Shown here: positions 1 to 4,974 of the stretch, in pieces
How positions within the stretch are numbered: the stretch's first letter is position 1
Layout: each line of letters begins with the position of its first letter
Assembly (NCBI GenBank): GCA_003242115.1
Contig: QBMP01000118.1
Span: forward strand, 4,079-9,617
Reading direction: 5' to 3'
DNA: 5,539 bases
Source of the DNA: Phormidesmis priestleyi
Lineage (GTDB): Bacteria > Cyanobacteriota > Cyanobacteriia > Phormidesmidales > Phormidesmidaceae
The notes under the pieces: generated by a model
Databases searched by the model: none
What the model was told of the DNA's origin: nothing
The model's input: the letters and a program-made list of their open reading frames with translations, nothing else
Translations under genes and position numbers: made by a program

Positions 1-43
1 AGGAATGGCTGAAAACTTTTAAATAGAAGCTATTTTCAAATAG

Positions 44-142
44 AAAGGAGTTGAGGAGGCCATCTTTGAACTTGTCGCAGCGGCTAATCGTTATCTGTGG
101 GAAAAGCGTAGCGATAATAATTACGATGCAGGTTGCCAATAG
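44..142 (+). pseudogene. Possible decayed or partial coding fragment (weak)
   Basis: The frame starting at base 44 is open until TAG at 140-142 and begins KGVEEAIFELVAAANRYL, which has a more protein-like composition than the other frames here. No ATG, GTG or TTG start lies in this frame after the in-frame TAG at 41-43. Just before that stop the same frame reads IEAIFK, and the EAIF codons there differ from the downstream EAIF codons only at third positions (GAA/GAG, GCT/GCC, ATT/ATC, TTC/TTT). That pattern would fit a duplicated, then broken, coding sequence, but four codons can match by chance. Two purine-rich stretches (AAAGGAG at 44-50 and GAGGAGG at 53-59) look like Shine-Dalgarno sequences. 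A TTG at 66-68 in another frame is spaced to use the second one. Family unknown. Confidence 0.15.
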
Positions 143-210
143 CTATCAAGAAAAACTTTTAGTAAGCTGCATAAGAAAAATGACACGAATTCAATTGATT
201 GTTAACGATT

Positions 211-236
211 GTCAATATAAGAAGTCAATATAACTA
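211..236. repeat. Near-perfect tandem duplication, period 13 bp
   Basis: The 10-mer GTCAATATAA occurs at 211-220 and again at 224-233, giving a 13-bp period. The three bases after each copy are GAA and CTA, so the two units differ at two positions. It lies in AT-rich non-coding sequence well upstream of dps. No function is evident. Confidence 0.7.
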
Positions 237-360
237 GAAGATAATTTCAATAATGCAGTTACAAAATATATTTTCAGCCATATATTTCCGGCAATTTTCA
301 GCGGTTTGTAAGGGATGCGATATAACCTGGGTAGGCCGGTTATGTCTCTTTATGTTGCGA

Positions 361-385
361 TTGCTGGCAGTTGCTGGCAGTTGCT
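361..385. repeat. Perfect tandem repeat, 10-bp unit, 2.5 copies
   Basis: The unit TTGCTGGCAG is repeated exactly at 361-370 and 371-380, followed by a half copy TTGCT at 381-385. The period is not a multiple of three, so a copy-number change would shift any reading frame crossing it. This argues that the open frame around it (253-528) is not a maintained gene. Confidence 0.85.
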
Positions 386-581
386 TAGGCTCACCTTTAT
401 TGAGAATTCATATCAGGCTAACTGGTCAATATGCCAATAAAATCAACGCTTTAAGGCTTTTTCTATCAGATACAATGAGGTTAACGAACTTGAGCAAAGC
501 TATCAGAATCAGATCCGTTTTTAGGTGATTTTAATAACTGCGCTCAGTCACAACCTTACTCAATAAAAAGGCTCAAATACT

Positions 582-1118
582 ATGGCTGTTTCCTCTACTG
601 TAATTACTCCTTTTGGCCAAGTCGCTGACAATGCCATTCTCTTAGAAAAATCTGTTACTGAGCCCGTTTGCGAAGGCTTAAATATTGCCCTTGCTAGTTT
701 GCAAGGAATCTATATTCAGTACCAAAAGCATCACTTTGTGGTCGAAGGGGCAGAATTCTATTCGCTGCATCAGTTCTTTGAAGAAGGCTACGATGCAACC
801 AAAGGGCACGTTCACGATCTCGGTGAGCGCCTAGATGGACTAGGCGGTGTGCCAGTGGCTAGCTTCGCCACGTTGGCTAGTTTGTGCTGTTTTGATCAAG
901 AGCCCGATGGCATCTACGGCTGTCGGCAAATGGTGGCAAATGACTTACGCGCTGAGCAGGCCATTATTCAGGTTTTACGGCGTAATGCGGCTCAAGCCGA
1001 GAGCTTGGGTGACAGAGCGACTCGCTACCTGTACGAAGGCATTTTGCTCAAAACAGAAGAGCGCGCTTACCACCTAGATCACTTCCTTGCTAACGATACG
1101 TTGGTCATGCTGAACTGA
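582..1118 (+). CDS. dps: Dps family ferritin-like protein, cyanobacterial His-type ferroxidase centre
   Basis: This is a DNA-starvation/stationary-phase protection protein. Family members form 12-subunit cages that oxidise Fe(II), store ferric mineral and limit hydroxyl-radical damage in the cytoplasm or nucleoid. The 178 residues match cyanobacterial DpsA length. The ferroxidase signature is clear: H51, then H63 twelve residues later in SLHQFFEE, then E82 in LGER, followed by LDGLGG. The position that is Asp in E. coli Dps (D58, 15 residues after the second His) is H78 here. That is the three-histidine, or His-type, centre reported for Thermosynechococcus DpsA and Nostoc Dps4. Cysteines sit at 102, 103 and 114, and a late His-rich stretch, YHLDHF, at 163-168. 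The ATG at 582 is favoured because the N-terminus then has normal length. Upstream, AAAAAGG (565-571) is a weak Shine-Dalgarno sequence 10 nt away. The gene appears monocistronic, with a strong terminator 56 nt after the stop. DNA binding cannot be judged: the N-terminal tail has no cluster of lysines. Confidence 0.96.
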   Translation: MAVSSTVITPFGQVADNAILLEKSVTEPVCEGLNIALASLQGIYIQYQKHHFVVEGAEFYSLHQFFEEGYDATKGHVHDLGERLDGLGGVPVASFATLASLCCFDQEPDGIYGCRQMVANDLRAEQAIIQVLRRNAAQAESLGDRATRYLYEGILLKTEERAYHLDHFLANDTLVMLN

Positions 1119-1173
1119 ATCTTTCTGTACAGCGCGGTTCCTAAAAACTCCTCCATTTAAGTGCCGTTTAAGC

Positions 1174-1204
1174 GCAGCAATTCGCGATGAGTTGCTGCTT
1201 TTTT
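1174..1204 (+). terminator. Rho-independent terminator of dps
   Basis: GCAGCAATTC (1174-1183) pairs with GAGTTGCTGC (1189-1198) to give a 10-bp stem containing one G-U wobble, around the 5-base loop GCGAT. Six T residues follow at once (1199-1204). The hairpin starts 56 bases after the dps stop and is oriented to end dps transcription before the convergent phoH gene. Confidence 0.88.
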
Positions 1205-1290
1205 ATTACTATCCTTATACTCTTAATTGATAACAGGTGTCAAGAAAGACTGACGCTGTTTTCGTAAGTTTTTAGCTATTGGCAAAGGTG

Positions 1291-1322
1291 AGCGAGGATA
1301 AGCCTCGACTGTAGCGAGGATA
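1291..1322. repeat. 10-bp direct repeat with competing hairpins
   Basis: AGCGAGGATA occurs at 1291-1300 and 1313-1322. Each copy contains CGAGG (1293-1297 and 1315-1319), and a single CCTCG at 1303-1307 lies between them. Either CGAGG can therefore pair with the CCTCG, giving two mutually exclusive 5-bp stems. The stems are short and no function is implied. Confidence 0.6.
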
Positions 1323-1338
1323 GTAGCTCTGACTGGAT

Positions 1339-1350
1339 GGGCGATCGCCC
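1339..1350. repeat. HIP1 palindrome (extended, GGGCGATCGCCC)
   Basis: This is a 12-bp perfect palindrome containing the HIP1 core GCGATCGC at 1341-1348. HIP1 is an over-represented octamer in many cyanobacterial genomes. Other cores in the window are at 2045-2052 and 2280-2287 (both inside phoH) and at 3465-3472 (at the leuC start). This density is the main compositional evidence for a cyanobacterial source. Confidence 0.85.
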
Positions 1351-1425
1351 CAAGGCCGATGCTAGCAGACTGATAAAAGACCTGTAACTAAAAGAAGATT
1401 TGTATAATCATTCCCAATAGCTACG

Positions 1426-1448
1426 GCCTAGCTCAGACCCGTCTAGGC
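1426..1448. repeat. Inverted repeat downstream of phoH, no T-tract
   Basis: GCCTAG (1426-1431) and CTAGGC (1443-1448) can form a 6-bp stem with an 11-base loop, about 60 bases beyond the phoH stop on the minus strand. Neither strand has a following run of T, so it is not a standard intrinsic terminator. It could be a weak 3'-end structure or chance. Confidence 0.3.
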
Positions 1449-1506
1449 TAAACGACCCTAAAGTTTGGCCAGAATTTGGGCCAGGTAGTCGTCAGTACAG
1501 CCGCTA

Positions 1507-2859
1507 TTACAGCAAGGCGGCGGCTCTAGCGGCTAAATCAGAGCGTTCGCCTTGGTAGAGCGTAATGTGGCCCGCTAAGGGTTCATTACGAAAGCGCTCA
1601 ATCACATAGGTCAAGCCGTTGCTAGCCGCATCCACATAGGGGTTGTCAATTTGGGCCGTGTCGCCCGTCAGGACAATTTTGGTACCTTCTCCAGCGCGGG
1701 TGAGGATGGTTTTGACCTCGTGAGGGGTGAGGTTTTGGGCTTCGTCGATGACGAAAAACTGTTTGGGAATGGTGCGTCCGCGAATGTAGGTAAGCGCTTC
1801 GATTTGCAATAAGCCTAAGTCCATTAGCTCTTCATGTCCGCGTCGCCAGTGGTCGGGCTTTTCGGCACCGTCTTGAGTGTTGAAAATCAGGTCAAAGTTG
1901 TCGTAGAGCGGCTGCATCCAGGGGGTGAGCTTTTCGGTCATGTCGCCAGGGAGATAGCCGATGTCTTTGCCCATCGGCATCACCGGGCGCGAGATCAGCA
2001 GGCGAGTGTAGCGCTTTTCTTCGGCTACTTTTTGCAGGCCAGCGGCGATCGCCAGCAGTGTTTTTCCCGTCCCCGCCTTGCCTACCAACGTCACCAGCGG
2101 AATCGCATCATTCAGCAGCAGCGCCAGAGCAAAGCGCTGCTCTCGGTTGCGCGCATGAATCCGGGAAACGCCGCTGTAAGGAATTTTAGGTAGCGGCACC
2201 AGCTGGCCATCCGGGCGCAAGGTCGCCAGTGCCGTATGCGATGGATTGTTAATATCAATTAGCGTCAGCGCCTGATTCGGCGATCGCTTGCTCAATTGCG
2301 GAAATGCCTCAGCGCTCTGATTGCCCGATTGAAACAGGTCATTCATCTGCTCAGGGCTGACCAGCACTTCACCCATGCCGGTATAGAGATCGTCTACGTC
2401 TATTTTGTCTGTTTCGTAATCTTCTGCTGCCAGCCCTAGCGTGTCGGCCTTAATCCGCATGTTGGTGTCTTTACTCACCATCACGACGGGGCAGTCGCAC
2501 TGCTGCTTGACCTCTAGCGCCACCGCCAAAATCGCATTGTCACCGCCATCACCGCTGCCGCCGCCGCTGTAGAGTTCTGCGGGGAGATTGTCGAGCGTTT
2601 CACGATGACACAGCGCGACTCGAATTCGCCCACCATTTGCCAGTTCGATGCCTTCGGTTAAGCTGCCTTTTTGCCTGAGCCCGTCTAACATTCGAGAGGT
2701 TTGTCTGGCGTTTCGCCCCGTTTCTTCGGGCCGCTTTTTAAAGCGATCCAGCTCTTCGATGACGGTAATGGGTAAAACCACATCGTTGTCCTCAAACCTC
2801 AGAAGCGCATTGGGATCATGCAGCAACACATTGGTATCAAGGACGTAGAATTTTTTCAT
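1507..2859 (-). CDS. PIN-PhoH family protein (PIN domain fused to PhoH ATPase)
   Basis: This 450-residue protein joins an N-terminal PIN nuclease-like domain to a C-terminal PhoH P-loop ATPase, the architecture of the YlaK/PhoH2-type family. Characterised PhoH2 proteins from other bacteria combine RNA unwinding and RNA cleavage; that activity is inferred here. PIN domain (about 3-135): D8 in VLDTNVLL, E35/E36 in VIEELDRFK, D104/D107 in a Gly-rich loop (GGGSGDGGDN) and D131 in VSKDTNMR, which together would give the metal-binding acidic cluster. PhoH domain (about 230-450): Walker A GKAGTGKT at 260-267, the RPVMPMGKDIGYLPG stretch from 291, Walker B FFVIDEAQN at 368-376 and a TGDTAQID sensor-like motif at 398-405. 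Length is normal and both domains look intact. The start at 2859 gives MKKFYVLDTN, as expected for a PIN N-terminus, although no Shine-Dalgarno sequence is visible. yidD lies 145 bp upstream on the same strand, so co-transcription is possible. The name PhoH comes from E. coli phosphate-starvation work; no Pho box is evident here. Confidence 0.95.
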   Translation of the reverse strand: MKKFYVLDTNVLLHDPNALLRFEDNDVVLPITVIEELDRFKKRPEETGRNARQTSRMLDGLRQKGSLTEGIELANGGRIRVALCHRETLDNLPAELYSGGGSGDGGDNAILAVALEVKQQCDCPVVMVSKDTNMRIKADTLGLAAEDYETDKIDVDDLYTGMGEVLVSPEQMNDLFQSGNQSAEAFPQLSKRSPNQALTLIDINNPSHTALATLRPDGQLVPLPKIPYSGVSRIHARNREQRFALALLLNDAIPLVTLVGKAGTGKTLLAIAAGLQKVAEEKRYTRLLISRPVMPMGKDIGYLPGDMTEKLTPWMQPLYDNFDLIFNTQDGAEKPDHWRRGHEELMDLGLLQIEALTYIRGRTIPKQFFVIDEAQNLTPHEVKTILTRAGEGTKIVLTGDTAQIDNPYVDAASNGLTYVIERFRNEPLAGHITLYQGERSDLAARAAALL

Positions 2860-2865
2860 AGGGAC

Positions 2866-2877
2866 AGCAGATCTGCT
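2866..2877. promoter_or_regulatory. 12-bp palindrome in the phoH leader
   Basis: AGCAGATCTGCT is a perfect palindrome lying 7-18 bases upstream of the phoH ATG on the minus strand, where a Shine-Dalgarno sequence would normally be. It could be an operator half-site pair or a small structure in the 5' leader. It does not match the LexA or NtcA consensus sequences I know for cyanobacteria. Chance is possible. Confidence 0.3.
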
Positions 2878-2950
2878 TTACAGACCTTAAGGTGTGGAGA
2901 TTGCAGGGGTAGCAATCGTGACTATTAAACAAATAAAATCAATGCAGCTT

Positions 2951-2989
2951 AATGTAGCTAACCTAATGTAGCTAACCTAATGTAGCTAA
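2951..2989. repeat. Tandem repeat, 14-bp unit, nearly 3 copies
   Basis: AATGTAGCTAACCT is repeated exactly at 2951-2964 and 2965-2978, followed by an 11-base partial copy at 2979-2989. An imperfect partial unit, AATGCAGCTT (2941-2950), precedes them. Each unit contains the palindrome TAGCTA. It lies in the 145-bp gap between yidD and phoH, in what would be the phoH 5' leader or the yidD 3' end. Confidence 0.9.
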
Positions 2990-3004
2990 AACGGCTGGCC
3001 AAAA

Positions 3005-3259
3005 CTACTTACGGTTGCCGGTTACGTTAGCTGTCTCTAATTTTTTCGTTTTGGGCACCGGATCGTAGCCACCGGGATGAAAGGGATGGCAGCGCGTAAT
3101 GCGACGAACTGCGAGCCAACTACCTTGCCACGGGCCAAATCGCTCAATGGCTTCACTGGCATAGCAAGAACAGGTGGGTTCAAACCGGCAGACGGGCGGC
3201 AATAGCGGCGAAATGAGCTGTCGATATCCCTTGATAAGCAGCAATAAGGCAACTTTCAT
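3005..3259 (-). CDS. yidD: Membrane protein insertion efficiency factor YidD
   Basis: YidD is a small, inner-membrane-associated protein that assists YidC/Sec-dependent insertion of membrane proteins. The 84 residues carry the full family pattern. An N-terminal amphipathic or hydrophobic stretch, [20 protein letters not shown] (3-22), is followed by [19 protein letters not shown] (24-42) and then [14 protein letters not shown] (56-69). Cysteines at 24, 30, 32 and 57 include the conserved set; C32 is an additional one. After the conserved core comes a short polar tail ([15 protein letters not shown]), which is normal for the family. The gene is not beside rpmH, rnpA or yidC, its neighbours in many bacteria. 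Here it sits upstream of a PIN-PhoH gene on the same strand and is divergent from leuC. No strong ribosome binding site precedes the ATG at 3259; the start is chosen because it gives the usual N-terminus ahead of the GYRQLISP motif. Confidence 0.96.
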   Translation of the reverse strand: MKVALLLLIKGYRQLISPLLPPVCRFEPTCSCYASEAIERFGPWQGSWLAVRRITRCHPFHPGGYDPVPKTKKLETANVTGNRK

Positions 3260-3362
3260 AGGCTTTTGATAAGCAACGTAACCCTAATTTAGCAGGATTG
3301 CTGAGGCGCTGGGGCGAGTGGAAACCCGTCGGGGATCGGTCGAATTTAGAAACTGGGAAGCT

Positions 3363-3385
3363 TATGGCCGTAGATAGGGGCCATA
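3363..3385. promoter_or_regulatory. Inverted repeat in the yidD-leuC divergent region
   Basis: TATGGCC (3363-3369) and GGCCATA (3379-3385) form a perfect 7-bp inverted repeat around a 9-base spacer. It is roughly central in the 214-bp gap between divergent yidD and leuC, about 104 bases from yidD and 89 from leuC. No adequate T-tract follows on either strand, so an operator-like site or leader structure is more plausible than a terminator. A possible -10-like TATAAG lies nearby at 3392-3397 on the plus strand, without a good -35. Function is inference only. Confidence 0.35.
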
Positions 3386-3433
3386 GTTTACTATAAGAAG
3401 CTGGTTAGGCTGTAATTCTTCTCAGTAATTTTG

Positions 3434-3455
3434 TTCACTGGTTTTTCACTGGTTT
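3434..3455. repeat. Perfect 11-bp tandem duplication upstream of leuC
   Basis: TTCACTGGTTT occurs at 3434-3444 and again immediately at 3445-3455. The pair ends 18 bases before the leuC start, so it should fall in the leuC leader or promoter. It may simply be a slippage product. Confidence 0.88.
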
Positions 3456-3464
3456 GACGACCGC

Positions 3465-3472
3465 GCGATCGC
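3465..3472. promoter_or_regulatory. HIP1 site at the leuC ribosome-binding position
   Basis: GCGATCGC ends one base before the leuC ATG at 3474, filling the space where a Shine-Dalgarno sequence would be expected. No AGGAGG-like sequence is seen in the preceding 20 bases. Many cyanobacterial genes lack a strong Shine-Dalgarno sequence, so translation probably does not depend on one here. Confidence 0.7.
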
Positions 3473-3473
3473 T

Positions 3474-4886
3474 ATGAGTACCGGCACCCTGTTTGATAAA
3501 GTTTGGGACGCACATACCGTTGGCACGTTGCCTTCTGGCCAAACTCAGCTATTTATTGGCCTGCATCTGATCCATGAGGTGACGAGTCCTCAGGCTTTTG
3601 CAATGCTGAATGAGCGGCAGCTGAAGGTGATGTATCCTGAACGCACGGTGGCAACGGTCGATCACATTGTGCCGACTGACAATCAGGCGCGGCCCTTTGC
3701 CGATGAGATGGCAGAGACCATGATGGCGGCGCTAGAAGCCAATACAAAGGCGCATGGAATTCTTTTTTTCAATGTGGGTTCGGGCAATCAGGGCATTGTG
3801 CATGTGATCGCCCCTGAGCTAGGGCTGACGCAGCCGGGAATGACGATTGCCTGTGGCGATAGCCATACTTCGACGCATGGAGCCTTTGGCGCTATTGCCT
3901 TCGGCATCGGCACCAGCCAAGTGCGCGACGTGCTAGCCTCACAGACCTTGGCCTTGGCCAAGCTGAAAGTCCGCCGCATTGAGGTCAACGGCAAGCTGCC
4001 TGAAGGCGTGTATGCCAAAGATGTGATTTTGCACATTATCCGTAAGCTCGGCGTTAAGGGCGGTGTGGGCTACGCTTACGAATTTGCCGGGAGCGCCATT
4101 GAGAGCCTTTCAATGGAAGGCCGGATGACGCTATGCAATATGTCGATTGAAGGCGGAGCCCGGTGTGGCTATGTCAATCCTGACCAAACGACCTACGACT
4201 ACATCAAAGGGCGTGATTTTGCCCCAAAGGGCAGCGATTGGGATCAAGCATTAGCTTGGTGGCAAAGTCTGCGCAGCGATGCCGATGCCGTTTACGACGA
4301 TGTGGTGAGATTCGAGGCCGCAGAGATTGCCCCGACCATCACTTGGGGAATCACGCCGGGGCAAGGTATTGGCATTCATGAGACCATTCCCATGCCTGAA
4401 ACGATGGCTGAAGATGAGAGACCGATTGCCGAAGAAGCCTATCGGTACATGCAGATTTCACCAGGGCAGCCCATTGCAGGCGTCAAAATTGACGTGTGCT
4501 TTATTGGCAGCTGCACAAATGGCCGTATCAGCGATTTGCGAGAGGCGGCAAATGTGGCCAAAGGTCGCCATGTGGCGAATGGAGTCAAGGCTTTTGTGGT
4601 GCCCGGTTCGGAGCGGGTAAAGGCGCAGGCCGAAGGCGAAGGGCTCGATAAAATTTTTGTTGAGGCAGGCTTTGAATGGCGTGAGCCGGGTTGCTCAATG
4701 TGTCTAGCAATGAACCCCGATAAGCTCGAAGGTACGCAAATCAGCGCTTCTTCTTCCAATCGAAACTTTAAAGGACGGCAAGGATCGGCTTCGGGGCGCA
4801 CCCTGCTGATGAGTCCGGCGATGGTCGTGTCAGCGGCAGTGACTGGGCAGGTCAGCGATGTTCGTCAGCTTGCACCCGTTCAATAG
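3474..4886 (+). CDS. leuC: 3-isopropylmalate dehydratase large subunit
   Basis: With LeuD, LeuC forms the [4Fe-4S] isomerase that converts 2-isopropylmalate to 3-isopropylmalate in leucine biosynthesis, in the cytoplasm. The 470 residues match the normal length of bacterial LeuC. Visible family features are the N-terminus [25 protein letters not shown] (63-71), [21 protein letters not shown] (from 128) and three cluster-ligand cysteines. The cysteines are C347 in FIGSCTNGR and C407 and C410 in [10 protein letters not shown]. The [12 protein letters not shown] stretch (427-438) follows them, and the C-terminal [12 protein letters not shown] is typical. All key residues are present, so the enzyme should be active. 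The start is supported by alignment of the N-terminus to the family; no Shine-Dalgarno sequence is seen. No leuD follows: the next gene is a convergent methyltransferase, so the small subunit must be encoded elsewhere, as in some other cyanobacteria. A 13-bp tandem duplication covers the stop codon. Confidence 0.97.
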   Translation: MSTGTLFDKVWDAHTVGTLPSGQTQLFIGLHLIHEVTSPQAFAMLNERQLKVMYPERTVATVDHIVPTDNQARPFADEMAETMMAALEANTKAHGILFFNVGSGNQGIVHVIAPELGLTQPGMTIACGDSHTSTHGAFGAIAFGIGTSQVRDVLASQTLALAKLKVRRIEVNGKLPEGVYAKDVILHIIRKLGVKGGVGYAYEFAGSAIESLSMEGRMTLCNMSIEGGARCGYVNPDQTTYDYIKGRDFAPKGSDWDQALAWWQSLRSDADAVYDDVVRFEAAEIAPTITWGITPGQGIGIHETIPMPETMAEDERPIAEEAYRYMQISPGQPIAGVKIDVCFIGSCTNGRISDLREAANVAKGRHVANGVKAFVVPGSERVKAQAEGEGLDKIFVEAGFEWREPGCSMCLAMNPDKLEGTQISASSSNRNFKGRQGSASGRTLLMSPAMVVSAAVTGQVSDVRQLAPVQ

Positions 4887-4903
4887 ATTTGTTCAATAGA
4901 TTT
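4878..4903. repeat. Perfect 13-bp tandem duplication across the leuC stop
   Basis: GTTCAATAGATTT occurs at 4878-4890 and again at 4891-4903. The first copy encodes the last two leuC residues (Val-Gln) and its TAG stop. The second copy is out of frame and untranslated. Because the stop is in the first copy, the duplication leaves the protein unchanged. Confidence 0.9.
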
Positions 4904-4921
4904 CTCCTGCCGAAAGGCTTT

Positions 4922-4948
4922 GATAGTGGCTCTGGCTTGATCGCTATC
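4922..4948. terminator. Weak hairpin between convergent leuC and methyltransferase genes
   Basis: GATAGTGG (4922-4929) can pair with TCGCTATC (4941-4948) with two G-U pairs when read on the plus strand, around an 11-base loop. Only two T residues follow on the plus strand and none directly on the minus strand. It is the only candidate termination structure in this short convergent gap and is a poor one. Confidence 0.25.
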
Positions 4949-4974
4949 TTATGACTCCTAAGTGGCCTGCGCCG

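Larger units (their letters stand above)
1..581. other. AT-rich region upstream of dps without a convincing gene
   Basis: I find no recognisable gene in this stretch. Two open frames exist (51-233 from a TTG and 253-528 from an ATG). Both give basic, low-complexity peptides with no familiar motif and no well-placed ribosome binding site, and the second is crossed by a 10-bp tandem repeat whose period is not a multiple of three. The region carries two short tandem duplications, annotated separately, and a possible relic of coding sequence near the left edge. The last 100 bases or so should include the dps promoter, but I cannot pick a convincing -35/-10 pair by eye. Confidence 0.55.
1205..1506. 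other. Gene-free gap between convergent dps and phoH
   Basis: No open frame here resembles a gene. The stretch holds a 10-bp direct repeat (1291-1300 and 1313-1322), a HIP1 palindrome (1339-1350) and an inverted repeat, GCCTAG/CTAGGC (1426-1431 and 1443-1448). An isolated TATAAT at 1403-1408 has no matching -35 element at normal spacing. On the minus strand I see no hairpin followed by a T-tract, so no intrinsic terminator for phoH can be assigned. Confidence 0.6.

Noticed and set aside
51..233. 60-residue open frame from a TTG start
   Set aside because: The AAAGGAG directly abuts the TTG with no spacer, the peptide resembles no family I know, and a competing frame over the same bases looks more protein-like. 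The TTG at 66 has better spacing, but this is not enough to call a gene.
253..528. 91-residue open frame in the AT-rich region
   Set aside because: Basic, low-information peptide with no motif and no good ribosome binding site. It runs through a 10-bp tandem repeat whose copy number would shift the frame.
847..1077. Plus-strand open frame inside dps
   Set aside because: It overlaps the clear Dps reading frame in another phase, with no family features.
1403..1408. TATAAT, a perfect -10 element
   Set aside because: No TTGACA-like -35 at 16-18 bp and no gene downstream on the plus strand; expected by chance in AT-rich sequence.
1466..1483. TGGCC/GGCCA stem as a phoH terminator
   Set aside because: Only 5 bp, with no T-run downstream on the minus strand.
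1834..2193. 119-residue open frame antisense to phoH
   Set aside because: It lies opposite the conserved PhoH ATPase domain; its openness follows from the codon use of the real gene.
3037..3252. 71-residue open frame overlapping yidD on the same strand
   Set aside because: It is an out-of-phase reading of yidD; the 84-residue frame contains the complete YidD motifs.
4439..4801. 120-residue open frame antisense to leuC
   Set aside because: It is a shadow of the LeuC C-terminal half, which carries all three cluster cysteines on the plus strand.
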